A stretch of 64,000 nucleotides of DNA from Marinifilaceae bacterium (lineage in GTDB: Bacteria > Bacteroidota > Bacteroidia > Bacteroidales > Marinifilaceae): positions 1-64,000 of the forward strand of contig JADGEF010000007.1 of assembly GCA_016744515.1 (NCBI GenBank), read 5' to 3'. Made by a program: the position numbers and the translations under genes. Under the pieces are notes generated by a model. It was not told the origin of the DNA and did no database searches. It worked only from the letters and a program-made list of their open reading frames with translations. This document shows, piece after piece, positions 1 to 11,043 of this stretch. Every line of letters begins with the position of its first letter. Position 1 is the stretch's first letter.

Positions 1-99
1 AGTTAAATTCTTTCAATGAAAGAATAGTCATATATAGCAGCATGTCTCTTTCAAATGATATTGATCGAGAACATCGCAACACTAGTCTTCGTAAATCTT

Positions 100-285
100 T
101 CAAACACTGAAATCCCCCTAACAATAATACTTCGGAGAGAGCTATTCGAAATGTCAGAGTAAAACAAAAAGTTAGTGGCTTTTTTAAATCTTTTAAGGGG
201 GGCACAAGATTATACAACGCTAAGATCATGCATTGATACGGCTATTAAACAAGGGATAAAACCCTTGAGATAAGCTGTGCCATAT
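100..285 (+). pseudogene. IS66-family-like transposase C-terminal remnant
   Basis: Conceptual translation gives NNNTSERAIRNVRVKQKVSGFFKSFKGG..., resembling the IS66 transposase C-terminus (SERAIRxxKVKQKxSGxFKS), followed by frame breaks. Confidence 0.6.
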
Positions 286-315
286 TGCAAAATATTAGCA
301 TACTGAATAGTTACA

Positions 316-1344
316 TTAAAACTTAAACTCAAAATTCACATATACTTGAGACTTATCTTCTGAATCTTTGTGAGCAAAGTTTCGGTAGTTAAATGCCATT
401 TTCACACCTTTAGCTGGAGCATACTGAACACCTGTAGTAATTGCACCACCATTTTTTGAAAGATTCCACTTTTCAGTTTCCCCCTCCAGTTTATTCGAAG
501 TTAAGTGATCATATCTACCGAATATTTCCCATTTTTTATCAAAAGTATAAGTAGAGTAAAATGAAAGGCCTTTCAAATCGTGATTATCAGCAACTTTTGA
601 ATACTTTGTTCCATTCATTAATTGATTATATTCCGCAGCTAATCTGAATTTATCAGAGAATTTATAACCAATAAACGTAGCCAGTGCTGAAACTGTTACA
701 TCTTTCTCATCTTCACCCTCAGTTATAACTTTAGCAGAAGTTGCATCAGTATAAACTTTAGCAATTAAGCCTTTGTTCTTGTAAATTAAGCTTGCACCAT
801 ATTTTTGCTTACCATCTTCATCTTGCATTTTTTTATAACCTTCACCATTTACGATAAAAACATTTGCCGAAAAAGCATTATTCAGTTTGAAATTCGCTTT
901 GATACCTATATCTGCACTTGCTCCTAAACCATACTGATCGTTGAACGATTTCATGATATAACGGTATCCCCAGAATTTCTCCTGCTCCTTAAACTGAATG
1001 GTACTAATCATACCTAAAGCAAGCTTTACAGACGAAGAAGCTTTCCATTCTAGTTGTGCTTTCTTAAGAAAAGCGGAATAATCGCTACCTCCCTCATTTT
1101 TTCCAACATCGAGTGTTACACTTACTTTTAAATCTTTAGCGATATGATAATCGTAACCAAAGTATGCCCTTTTAATTTCAAAACCACTCTCTTTATCTTC
1201 ACCATTTGTCATGTTATAACTGTAGTTGAAAAATACTTTCCCATTAACTTTTCCTGATGGTTTAAATTCTATCTTTTCCTGTGCAACTGAACTCAAGCTT
1301 GCTGATATCACAAACATTGCAAGAAATAAATTCTTTAATCTCAT
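316..1344 (-). CDS. outer-membrane porin-like beta-barrel protein (phosphate-selective porin O/P type)
   Basis: ORF with signal peptide, repeated amphipathic strands and terminal aromatic residue (FEFKF). Confidence 0.65.
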   Translation of the reverse strand: MRLKNLFLAMFVISASLSSVAQEKIEFKPSGKVNGKVFFNYSYNMTNGEDKESGFEIKRAYFGYDYHIAKDLKVSVTLDVGKNEGGSDYSAFLKKAQLEWKASSSVKLALGMISTIQFKEQEKFWGYRYIMKSFNDQYGLGASADIGIKANFKLNNAFSANVFIVNGEGYKKMQDEDGKQKYGASLIYKNKGLIAKVYTDATSAKVITEGEDEKDVTVSALATFIGYKFSDKFRLAAEYNQLMNGTKYSKVADNHDLKGLSFYSTYTFDKKWEIFGRYDHLTSNKLEGETEKWNLSKNGGAITTGVQYAPAKGVKMAFNYRNFAHKDSEDKSQVYVNFEFKF

Positions 1345-1714
1345 TGTGGTTGTCTTTATTTTAGTAGTAGTACATTAAAATTAAATTTACTTTATCTAAT
1401 TTATGAGCAAAAATAGAGTCCTAATTTAATCCGTAAGTAACGGCAAAGTTAACTTTACGTTAAGCTCTTCGCCTCTATTTAGTTTTATACAAGAATATAA
1501 AACTTAAACTAACAGCTCCTTTCAAAGGCAAATATTTTATGAAGAAGGTGAAACATCTTAACCTATAGATCATATTTTTTGGCGAAGAATAAAATATCAA
1601 TGCTTGCCTTTTGAGGCATATCTCAGTTTTCAGAATCTCAAAGAACGATTGTCGTATATCCTTAATAATTTTGGTAAATTATACGACATTAAATATTAAT
1701 CAGTACTTACTTCT

Positions 1715-2479
1715 CTATATTAACTCAAGATCCATAGCTATTTTAATGGCTTCCGAAGAATTTGAAGCACCAAGCTTGTCCATTATATTTTTTCTGTGAT
1801 TATTAACCGTATTAGCACTTATACGTAATTGTTCTGCTATTTCTTTACTTCTTAAACCTTCTGCCATTTTATCCAACACTTGTTTTTCGCGATTAGAAAT
1901 ATTTGATTCAACCTCTCGTTTTCCTTCTATTGTAAAAATCACCTCTCTAGTATTTTTGTTACTAAATACAGCAATTCCTGGTTTATCAATATCTTGTATT
2001 GGTGAGAAATCGAATAGCTTCATATCAATCCAAATAGCTCCTTTTTTATCCAGTTCTAGAATAAAATTTTGTGCTATAAGTCTAATATATTTATTATCAT
2101 CATTCAGAATTCTAAATTCAAACGTGAATTTATAATCCTTTCTCTTTTCGATAGGTTGTTTTGAGATAAATTCTCTTGCTTTTAATGCAGCAACATTAAT
2201 AATATGATCTTCTGGATGAAATCTACTCCTAAACCAATTATGATCCATTAATCGCATTTTATTGTGAAAACCATATACTTCATCCATGTTTTCAGAATAA
2301 TAAAAATAATTATGCCTGTAATAATCTGTAGAAACAACAATACTTGTGGTCGTTGAATCTATCATCTTAAAAAAAGCGATATGTTTTTCTGCTTGTTTAT
2401 AATCTACATCTTCTGGCAAAATCGCATTTGCAATAATATTCGCTTGATGGTCCTGAATACTTTTTTCAAGTTTATTCAT
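1715..2479 (-). CDS. PAS-like sensory domain + LuxR-type HTH regulator
   Basis: C-terminal NREKQVLDKMAEGLRSKEIAEQLRISANTVNNHRKNIMDKL is a GerE/LuxR HTH. Confidence 0.8.
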   Translation of the reverse strand: MNKLEKSIQDHQANIIANAILPEDVDYKQAEKHIAFFKMIDSTTTSIVVSTDYYRHNYFYYSENMDEVYGFHNKMRLMDHNWFRSRFHPEDHIINVAALKAREFISKQPIEKRKDYKFTFEFRILNDDNKYIRLIAQNFILELDKKGAIWIDMKLFDFSPIQDIDKPGIAVFSNKNTREVIFTIEGKREVESNISNREKQVLDKMAEGLRSKEIAEQLRISANTVNNHRKNIMDKLGASNSSEAIKIAMDLELI

Positions 2480-2861
2480 AGTGACATAATATAAGAGTTT
2501 GATTTACAAAATAGTCATTTTTCACTATTGTACAAATTTGCCGAATGAGATACTTTAGATTTCGTAATGAATATAAAATATCTAACTACAAAAACATTCA
2601 CTTTTGTATGATTAAAGCTCTTTTTTTCTTAAAATCAGCAAGTGAACGCAGAGAGGAAACACTTTGTTAATGTTTGTGGTAAAATACATTTTTATTTATC
2701 TATGAATAACTTCCAATTGTTTATTGATCCATTCATGCTATAATAATAAGCGTATATAAAATAAAATTTAGTTCTGTTAAATATTATATATAACTTCATG
2801 TTTGATATTAAGAATTTTGGAAGATTTGTGGGGGCGATTGAATCAAATTAATCAACAGTAA

Positions 2862-4931
2862 ATGCAAAAGAAATTGAACCGCAAATTCGACTTGATTGTA
2901 TCTTTATTTTTAGCTAGTTTGCTGACGGCTTTGTTTATCTGGTGGAATCCTGTTGACAGCAAATATAAGTTAGAACTAAAAGATAAGACTAAGCTTAGCA
3001 AAGGTAGTATTTACATATACGAAGATTTAAATTTTGATGGAACAAGCGAGAGAATGCATTTCATCAAAGATTTTATTGGCAGACCAGCTGTATTAGTCTA
3101 TGAAAAAGAGCGTATCTTATTTCAGTGGAATCTAACAGGAGAATTTGTTCCTGGAGAATTTTATCATTTTGCCGATTTTAATGGGAATGATAGAAAGGAG
3201 ATTTTTTTATTTACCCATCAAAATGATTCAATTTTTTTAGATGCTATCGATTTTAAGACTGAAGAGAAAATTATAAAGCATCAGTACATTACAAATTATA
3301 AGCGATATAAAAACAGAACAGACTTTGGGGTTTATAAACCCCAGTCTATAGACTTAAACGCTGATGGGAACAAGGAAATCATTTTCTCATTTGGCTGTGC
3401 ATTTTCGCATATTACACGTAAACTAGCTAGTTACGATATAACGAATCAGAGGCTTAACATAACAGGAAAGTCGGCTTGTGCAACCTATCGAGATGTTGTG
3501 CCTTTTGATTTGGATGAAGATGGAGAACTTGAATTTATTGGAACGATACATTCCCCAGGTAACAGTAGATTCGAATACCCATATTCCGATCAGTATTCTT
3601 GGCTAATGGTTTGTGATAAGCAGATGAACTATAAATTTCCTCCTAAGAAGGTTGGTCTTTATCCTGCTCTACTTCAGGTGAAACCTTTTGCGAAGAATAG
3701 ACAGAATTGTTTGGCAAGTTTTTATGATTATGCAGGAAAAGAAGACTCATCTTATTTAGCTCTTTTTGATGCCTCAGGCGAGATAATAAAAAAGAAAATA
3801 TTAGGACATTCGCCTGATCTTAACGGTTCTTCTTTCACGACCTATATTAAGAATAAGCATTATTACATGGCATTGCATTCTAAAACAGGAGCTGTTGATG
3901 TTTATAACGATGAACTCGATAAAATTGATGCGTTTGAATCCACGCCGCACTTAGGTAGAATAAAAAGTTTTGATGTGGATGCAGACGGGATTGAAGAGCA
4001 AATGTTTATCGGTACGAACCGAAATGAATTAATCATTACTCGCAATGATTTTTCTGAACCTGCCATTCTTAAATTTAATGAAGATATTTTATATTCGAAT
4101 TGTTCTAATGAATGGCTCGATGGTCAGCTTAGTGCATTTGTCTTTCAGCATGGTACAAATTTATGCCGAATATCTTACGGACTAGATATTTTTTACACCT
4201 TTCGATATTTGATTTGGCTGGGTGTTTTTATACTTTCGTTTATATTCTCTTTTTTACTGGGCAAGGTCTATCAGTACTACATCCGTCGCCAGTACGAGGA
4301 TGAAAAGCGAATAACAACACTTCAAGTTCAAGCCATTGAACAACAAATGAGTCCTCATTTCACCTTGAATATTTTAAACTCAATTGGAAACCTTTACGAG
4401 AATCACGACAAGCAAAAAGCGCAGTATTATTTTGGAAAATACTCTAAGCTCCTGCGTATCTCATTAATCTCATCAGGGCAGATTGCTGTGCCTCTGGTAG
4501 ATGAATTGCAGTTTACCCAAAACTACTTGGAGCTTGAACGACTGCGTTTAAACGAGGGTTTCAATTTTCAGTTTATAGATAATCAAAACATACCTGATAT
4601 AAAGGTTCCGAAATTTCTAATTCACACTTTTGTGGAGAATGCAGTAAAACATGGTTTATTTCCTATTCAGGGCATACGAAAGGGGAATATAAACTTAAAA
4701 TTATTTAAAGAGAAAGATCAGATTAAAATAACAATTGAGGATGATGGAGTGGGACGGATAAAAGCAAAAAACAGTAAGATTCATTCTACAGGAAAAGGAC
4801 TTTCAATTTTAGATGAGATACTTGAATTATATAAACGATTTGAGAGCAGGAATATTAGTTACAAGATTGAAGATAAGTACCAAGACAGAGAAGAAACAGG
4901 AACAAAAGTTAGTATTAATATTTCAATGTGA
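2862..4931 (+). CDS. sensor histidine kinase, LytS/YpdA-type kinase core with N-terminal FG-GAP/VCBS-like repeats
   Basis: DLNADGNKE, DLDEDGELE, DVDADGIEE motifs; TM segment; QQMSPHFTLNILNSI H-box; DDGVGR ATPase motif. Confidence 0.8.
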   Translation: MQKKLNRKFDLIVSLFLASLLTALFIWWNPVDSKYKLELKDKTKLSKGSIYIYEDLNFDGTSERMHFIKDFIGRPAVLVYEKERILFQWNLTGEFVPGEFYHFADFNGNDRKEIFLFTHQNDSIFLDAIDFKTEEKIIKHQYITNYKRYKNRTDFGVYKPQSIDLNADGNKEIIFSFGCAFSHITRKLASYDITNQRLNITGKSACATYRDVVPFDLDEDGELEFIGTIHSPGNSRFEYPYSDQYSWLMVCDKQMNYKFPPKKVGLYPALLQVKPFAKNRQNCLASFYDYAGKEDSSYLALFDASGEIIKKKILGHSPDLNGSSFTTYIKNKHYYMALHSKTGAVDVYNDELDKIDAFESTPHLGRIKSFDVDADGIEEQMFIGTNRNELIITRNDFSEPAILKFNEDILYSNCSNEWLDGQLSAFVFQHGTNLCRISYGLDIFYTFRYLIWLGVFILSFIFSFLLGKVYQYYIRRQYEDEKRITTLQVQAIEQQMSPHFTLNILNSIGNLYENHDKQKAQYYFGKYSKLLRISLISSGQIAVPLVDELQFTQNYLELERLRLNEGFNFQFIDNQNIPDIKVPKFLIHTFVENAVKHGLFPIQGIRKGNINLKLFKEKDQIKITIEDDGVGRIKAKNSKIHSTGKGLSILDEILELYKRFESRNISYKIEDKYQDREETGTKVSINISM

Positions 4932-5052
4932 ATTTGTAAAAATAAACCACAAATAGATTTCGTCGAGTTATGTTTGGTTTCATAGATTATTCCAGATTAT
5001 TTTATAATTAATTTGTGAAAATCAGTGTAATCTGTGGTTAAAAAATAAGAAG

Positions 5053-5625
5053 ATGGGAAAAATTAAATGTTTTTTATTGGACGATCAGATTAATTCTATA
5101 GAAAGACTAAAGTCACTTCTATACCAAACCAATCAGGTTGAGATAATAGGAGAGCTTTGTGATCCCGAAAAAGCTATTGCCTTAATTCTAAAACAAAAGC
5201 CAGAATTGGTATTCATTGATGTGGAGATGCCTCGCATGTCAGGCTTCGAAGTGGTGCAGGAAATACGCAACAATCTTTTCTTCCCCAAGTTCATATTCGT
5301 TACCGGATATGACCAATACGCCATTAAAGCTATTCGTGCAGGAGCTTTCGACTATATTCTCAAACCCATTGACATCGACGACTTAAAGGATGCTTTAGAA
5401 CGTTTCACGGAGTCTCAAAAGAAGTTTCACATTCCTCATGCTTGTTGCTTAACTGATCGAGAGAAAGAAGTCGTTGAATTGGTGATAGAAGGTAAAACAA
5501 GTAAAGAGATAGGTGAGCTCCTGAATTTGAGTAAGCATACGATAGATTCCCATAGACGCAATATTCTGGAAAAAACGAACGTGAAATCCTTTCAAGAGTT
5601 GATTCTATGCTCTCATAACACATGA
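5053..5625 (+). CDS. response regulator, receiver + LuxR-type HTH
   Basis: LLDDQ, FIDVEMPRMSG, FDYILKPID receiver motifs; LTDREKEVVELVIEGKTSKEIGELLNLSKHTIDSHRRNI HTH. Confidence 0.85.
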   Translation: MGKIKCFLLDDQINSIERLKSLLYQTNQVEIIGELCDPEKAIALILKQKPELVFIDVEMPRMSGFEVVQEIRNNLFFPKFIFVTGYDQYAIKAIRAGAFDYILKPIDIDDLKDALERFTESQKKFHIPHACCLTDREKEVVELVIEGKTSKEIGELLNLSKHTIDSHRRNILEKTNVKSFQELILCSHNT

Positions 5626-5783
5626 TTTACTTATCCCTTTTATTTAACGCCATTAATCATTCTTGATAAGTGGCGTTTTTTCATACCCAATGAGTAATTA
5701 GATTAGCTATGAGTGAGTAAAGAAATGGTGTGGGTAAGTCGTTAAATTAGTGGCAATAATATTGCAAACTAACATAGTCTCAA

Positions 5784-6398
5784 ATGAAATACCTAATGAA
5801 TAAAAAATCATTAACTAAAACTAAGTATATGAGAAAGATCCAATTTTTTATCGTCAGTATAACGATTTTGTTTTTATCCTCTTGTGGCAGTACAAAAAAA
5901 ATTACTGATACAACTGCTCAAGGGGAAACTAGAATCGAAATTATAGAACCATGTTCTGAATATCTTCAAAATAGTAAAGAACTTATTCGAGCAAGAGCTA
6001 CATCAACAAGTACAGATTTGCAGTTCGCCAAAGACAAAGCAATGGGATTGGCAAGAGCTGATATGGCTCTGAAAATTAAAGCTGGTGTATTTGCCTATAT
6101 GGACTTATTCAGAAATGACTATGATGCAAAAGGCAAACAGGAATTCCAAGGGAAAGCAGAACAAAAGACAGAACAAGTAGCTAAAGAAGTGTTGAATTTA
6201 GTTAATGTAGTTTGCAGTAAAAGCTATACTCTTAGTTCTGGAAAATATGAAGCTTGGGTTGCTATTGAAATGTCAATTGATAATATAGGGAAAGCTTTAT
6301 TTGAAAGTGTTTCTAAAGAAAATAAACTTTTAATTGATAAAAATGCAGAGGCTTGCTCGAAGAAAATGCATGAGTTAAGCAATACTTTTATTAAGTAA
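5784..6398 (+). CDS. LPP20-like lipoprotein
   Basis: Lipobox LFLSSCGS; AKDKAMGLARADMALKIKAGV region typical of LPP20/DUF400-like proteins. Confidence 0.5.
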   Translation: MKYLMNKKSLTKTKYMRKIQFFIVSITILFLSSCGSTKKITDTTAQGETRIEIIEPCSEYLQNSKELIRARATSTSTDLQFAKDKAMGLARADMALKIKAGVFAYMDLFRNDYDAKGKQEFQGKAEQKTEQVAKEVLNLVNVVCSKSYTLSSGKYEAWVAIEMSIDNIGKALFESVSKENKLLIDKNAEACSKKMHELSNTFIK

Positions 6399-6424
6399 TA
6401 GTTTCATAGTCCCAATAAAAGCAG

Positions 6425-8284
6425 TTGTTTAATTGCTTTTATTGCGGAAAACTTTTAATGTTTATGAAAAAAGCACACCTTATATTTATAACTTTTATAT
6501 TGTGTTTTGGTATAGATTGTATTTCGCAAACTGTAAATGAAGTAAAAAAATCAGGCAAATATATTTATGGTATCGGTAGATCTAATGACTATGATAAGGC
6601 AGATAAGTTGGCGTTGAATGACCTGATTAGTCAAATTAGTGTTAATGTCAAAGGAGAATTTGGTTATGAAAGAACTGATTCTAATTTCGTTTATAAAGAA
6701 TATGCTAAATCTGTAATTAAAACATATTCAACGGCTACATTAAATAATGTTCCTAGAATAGAAGAAGAGAAGAATGGGATATATAATGTGGTTCGCTATA
6801 TGCAAAAAGAAGACCTAAGCAAGGTTTTTGAAAAACGTAAAGTTGCAATTATTGAGTATTTGAAAGAAGGAGTTCGTTCAGAATGGAAACTACAAATAGC
6901 AGATGCAATTCGTAATTATTATTGGGCTAACATATTGCTTATAAGTCATCCTGATTACAATGGAATGAAGTATTTCAATGGTCGTGATTCATTATTACTT
7001 AAAGTACACCTACCAAATAAGATTAATGAAATATTTTCAAATATTAATATAGAAATTATTGAACAATCATATAATCAATTGGAAAAATACTCCAAATGTA
7101 TTTTAGGTCTAAAATACAAAGGAGATACAATACAAAGTCTAGACTATACTTTTAAAACCAAAAATTCATGGTCTAGTACAATAAATGCAAAAAATGGATT
7201 AGCCTGTTTAGAATTCTATGGAGATGATGCTAAAAAAGGTAAAGATGTAAAGATTCGAATAGAATATAAGTATAAGGATAAAGCCTTTTTTGATAGAGAT
7301 GTACAAAGTGTTATGTCATCTGGAGTGGATCTACCTTCCTTTAGTAATCAAGAAATGAGTGCTTCTATAAAAAAAGTCAAATCAGAAAAAAATGATGGAG
7401 AAATAAGTATCTCTCAAATTAGCAAAGAAAAAGCTAACACTCAAAAGATTAAAAGCTTCATTGAGATTGTAATAAAAGGATTAAAAAATAAAAATTCAAT
7501 TCTAAATACAGCAGAATATTTTACACCAGATGGACTAATTGCTTTTAATAAATTATTAAAGGAGGGTAACGCTATGCCTTTACTTCGTGATAATGAGTTG
7601 AAAACGGTTAAAATTAACAATGAAACACTGGTTCGCTCTATTCCAATGCGTTTAACATTCTCGAAAAATCGCCAATTCATCGAAGATGTTGTATTTATAT
7701 TAGATGAAAATAATAAGATAAAAGACATTAATTTTTCATTAAGCAAAATTGCAATAAAGGACATTCTTTCAAAAGATGAACGATTTGCCACTACTGAAGA
7801 AAAGTATTTTATTATTCGTTTTTTAGAGAACTACAAAACAGCATATTGTTCAAAAAGAATTGATTATTTACAACAAGTTTTTGATGAAGAAGCTTTAATA
7901 ATTGTAGGGAGTATTTTAAAAAAACGTAAAACCTCAGATGCTTCTCAGGTTTCTTTCATATCAAACAAAGAGGTCGAATATCAAAGGCTTTCTAAGAAGG
8001 AATATATTTCACGTTTAGAAAGAATCTTCAAGCTTAATGAGTTTGTTAATCTTCATTTCGAAGACAATATAGTGAAAAAGGCAAAAAAGGACATGAGTAT
8101 ATATGGCATTCAGATTGCACAGCACTACACATCTGATACATATGCAGACAAAGGATATCTTTTTTTAATGGTAGACCTTAGAGATATGCTAAATCCTATT
8201 GTTCATGTACGAACTTGGCAACCACAAAAAAATGCAGATGGTTCAATATATGGGCTTAATGATTTTCCAATTGAAAATATATAA
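6425..8284 (+). CDS. secreted protein with N-terminal LPP20-like domain, otherwise uncharacterised
   Basis: Signal peptide; SGKYIYGIGRSNDYDKADKLALNDLISQISV. Confidence 0.5.
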   Translation: MFNCFYCGKLLMFMKKAHLIFITFILCFGIDCISQTVNEVKKSGKYIYGIGRSNDYDKADKLALNDLISQISVNVKGEFGYERTDSNFVYKEYAKSVIKTYSTATLNNVPRIEEEKNGIYNVVRYMQKEDLSKVFEKRKVAIIEYLKEGVRSEWKLQIADAIRNYYWANILLISHPDYNGMKYFNGRDSLLLKVHLPNKINEIFSNINIEIIEQSYNQLEKYSKCILGLKYKGDTIQSLDYTFKTKNSWSSTINAKNGLACLEFYGDDAKKGKDVKIRIEYKYKDKAFFDRDVQSVMSSGVDLPSFSNQEMSASIKKVKSEKNDGEISISQISKEKANTQKIKSFIEIVIKGLKNKNSILNTAEYFTPDGLIAFNKLLKEGNAMPLLRDNELKTVKINNETLVRSIPMRLTFSKNRQFIEDVVFILDENNKIKDINFSLSKIAIKDILSKDERFATTEEKYFIIRFLENYKTAYCSKRIDYLQQVFDEEALIIVGSILKKRKTSDASQVSFISNKEVEYQRLSKKEYISRLERIFKLNEFVNLHFEDNIVKKAKKDMSIYGIQIAQHYTSDTYADKGYLFLMVDLRDMLNPIVHVRTWQPQKNADGSIYGLNDFPIENI

Positions 8285-8294
8285 ATCGTATAAT

Positions 8295-9422
8295 ATGAAA
8301 ATATTTAACTCTCAACTAAAAATTGTATTAACATCAATTCTTTTTATTGTCTTATTCCAAATTAAGGTAGTTGGCCAGGAATTGACTATAAAAAGCTTTA
8401 AACAACTTGAGAATAATACTACTGCAAGAGTTCATAAAAAAAGAGACATAAATAGCCAGTACTGTGCGATACTTATTCTTAAACACAATTTTAAAGACTT
8501 TACTATCGAAACAGGAATAGGTGACGAAGGAATAATCGAGAAGAAAGGAGAAACATGGATTTGGTTATCTGCAGATGAATACCGGATTGTAATAAAAAAA
8601 GATAGGTCTATTCCTTTAGAATATAATTTGAAAAACAAGCTGAAACCTTATGAAACATATGAGCTAGTTGTGATTGATGAGTATGCTTCTTTAAAGGTGA
8701 CTGCTTCTGACTCAAAGATATGGTTGGATGATAAATTTGCTGGTACTAATGAGTATGTATTTAATAACCTAAAAGAGGGCAGGTATATTTTAAAAGCAAC
8801 TAAAGATAAGTACTACGAAGAAGAAGAATTATTAATACTAAATGCAGGAGACAATTTAGATTTTACTTTTAATTTAAAGCCTAAAATGGGGAAGCTGGTT
8901 ATTAACTCAAATCCTTCAGGGGCTAATATATTTATTGGTGACTCTTTAATTATTTCCAAAACTAATACCACCATTCCATTGATTATTGGAAATTACAAGA
9001 TAAAAGTTGAAAAACAAGGTTTCTTACCATACGTAAATGATGCTTTCATTTATGAAAATAAAAATACTCAGTTCAATGCAAAAATGGAAGCAGACCCAAC
9101 ACTCACAATGATAAAACACAAAAAGAAAAGAAATTTCTGGATGATATCCACCATTGTATCAGCGAGTGTTGGAGGATATGCTTATATGCAATCAAATAAA
9201 TTATATGATGAGTATGAAACAGCAACAGATAATGCTGCCGATCTTCATAAAAAAGTTGATACATATGATAAAATTGCTCCTGTTGCTTTTGGTGTAGCAG
9301 GTTTTTGTTTGGTTGAATATATCATTCATGCCTCAAAATATGGCAAAGCTAAAAGACGATTAAAGCTTCATCCTTCGTACAATAAAAATGGAGGTTCATT
9401 GTCGTTAAATTACACATTTTAA
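8295..9422 (+). CDS. PEGA-domain protein
   Basis: KMGKLVINSNPSGANIFIGDSLI PEGA motif; likely start is the internal MKIFNSQLKIVL with a signal peptide, not the ORF-track start at 8199 that overlaps the upstream gene. Confidence 0.65.
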   Translation: MKIFNSQLKIVLTSILFIVLFQIKVVGQELTIKSFKQLENNTTARVHKKRDINSQYCAILILKHNFKDFTIETGIGDEGIIEKKGETWIWLSADEYRIVIKKDRSIPLEYNLKNKLKPYETYELVVIDEYASLKVTASDSKIWLDDKFAGTNEYVFNNLKEGRYILKATKDKYYEEEELLILNAGDNLDFTFNLKPKMGKLVINSNPSGANIFIGDSLIISKTNTTIPLIIGNYKIKVEKQGFLPYVNDAFIYENKNTQFNAKMEADPTLTMIKHKKKRNFWMISTIVSASVGGYAYMQSNKLYDEYETATDNAADLHKKVDTYDKIAPVAFGVAGFCLVEYIIHASKYGKAKRRLKLHPSYNKNGGSLSLNYTF

Positions 9423-9433
9423 AATCAGATAGT

Positions 9434-10675
9434 ATGAAAAATTTAACTACATATATTTCTACAGGGCTTATCATAATTCTTTTTTCAACTTGTAGTGAAA
9501 AAGAATGGGACAATCCTTATGATTCTGATTGTCCTGCTTCTCAATTTACTCCATATAGCCTTAAAGCTAATCAAACTGATAATACAACAATTGAGTTAAC
9601 ATGGTCTAATTATGAATCAAGAATTGATGGTTTTTATATTGAAAGAAAAAATGGTAATACATCTTGGTCAAGAGTTTCACAACTAATTAATGAGGAATCA
9701 AGGAGTTGGAGTGATACTGAATTTCAACCTGGTACTGAATATAATTATCGTATTTATGCTTCTGCTGGAGATAATACTAGCGAATATATTTCAACATTAA
9801 TTACAACACTAAAATCTAAACCTGCTGTCGTAATTGTTAGTGTTGAGGCTGTTAGTGAATCTGAAATTAAATGCATATGTAAAATAAATGACAATGGAGG
9901 AGGGAATATAATAAATAGAGGTGTTTATTGGAATACTACTGATGACTCTTATGGTACAAAAGTATCTTCTTCGGAAACAAGTACTACTTATTCAGTAACT
10001 ATCAAAGATTTAGAGTATGGTGTGACGTATTATATTTCAGCTTTTGCATCAAATGAAGAAGAAGAAGGAAATGGAAATCAAACAACAATAAAGATAACAG
10101 TAAATGACATAACAGGAGAAACTGGAGTATTAACCGATATTGATGGTAATATTTATAATTGGGTTGGTATTGGCAGACAGGCTTGGATGGCAGAAAATCT
10201 AAAAGTAACACATTCTCCTAATGGTGCAGATATTAATTATTCTTACTATGGTAACTCTATTGAAAACAGATATATATATGGTGCACTATACAACAATGCT
10301 GCTGCTGAAAATGCTTGCCCCACTGGGTGGCATCTTCCAAGCGATTCTGAGTGGAATGAACTTATAAGATATACTAGTGATAATGGACATAATGGAACAG
10401 AAGGAATCGCATTAAAAAGCACATCTGGTTGGGACAATGATGGCAATGGTACTGATGTTTACGGCTTCAAGGCTCTTCCAGGTGGCATAAACTATGATGG
10501 AGATTCATTTCAAAAAATTGGAGTTAGTGGTTATTGGTGGACTTATACATTTTATGAATATTATAATTTTCAGGATTATTCCTACTATTCGTATATGTTG
10601 TCTGATGAATCAGAAGTAAACCTAAATGGAACTTATAATACAAATGAATTTAGTGTACGTTGTGTAAGAGATTAA
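9434..10675 (+). CDS. FISUMP-domain lipoprotein with fibronectin III-like repeats
   Basis: Lipobox FSTCS; fn3-like segments; C-terminal GRQAWMAENLKVTH...CPTGWHLPSDSEWNEL...GFKALPGG. Confidence 0.75.
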   Translation: MKNLTTYISTGLIIILFSTCSEKEWDNPYDSDCPASQFTPYSLKANQTDNTTIELTWSNYESRIDGFYIERKNGNTSWSRVSQLINEESRSWSDTEFQPGTEYNYRIYASAGDNTSEYISTLITTLKSKPAVVIVSVEAVSESEIKCICKINDNGGGNIINRGVYWNTTDDSYGTKVSSSETSTTYSVTIKDLEYGVTYYISAFASNEEEEGNGNQTTIKITVNDITGETGVLTDIDGNIYNWVGIGRQAWMAENLKVTHSPNGADINYSYYGNSIENRYIYGALYNNAAAENACPTGWHLPSDSEWNELIRYTSDNGHNGTEGIALKSTSGWDNDGNGTDVYGFKALPGGINYDGDSFQKIGVSGYWWTYTFYEYYNFQDYSYYSYMLSDESEVNLNGTYNTNEFSVRCVRD

Positions 10676-11043
10676 TGCTTAAATAGACTTAAATAACTCA
10701 ATCTAGAAAGCACTCTGATTTATTTTATAATTGAGTCTAATAAAGGTAGCTATGAAAAATACAAAGAGTTAATTATTCTTATGGATTGTTTACAATTAAC
10801 GCTACTATTAACTCTTGCCGCATGGGTGCATTAAAAAAATCAAATTATATGATGCTTCTTATTTAATGGAATATTTATTTATAATGAAATACGCGTGGTA
10901 ACATGCGCACATGAATAACTGCCGTATTGTATGTTGTCCAAATGTTTACCCTCAATAAATTCTACGTATCAAGACAGGCAAGTAAATTGCAATCAGCAAC
11001 TATTCATAGCGTCACCATTGTTCCAATAACTGATGTTTATCTA

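Noticed and set aside
1-300. Active insertion sequence at the window edge
   Set aside because: Only a short frame-broken transposase tail is present; the rest would lie outside the window
9434-10675. Diversity-generating retroelement target (FISUMP/CLec-like C-terminus)
   Set aside because: No reverse transcriptase or template repeat seen in the window; the nearby fragment is a decayed paralog
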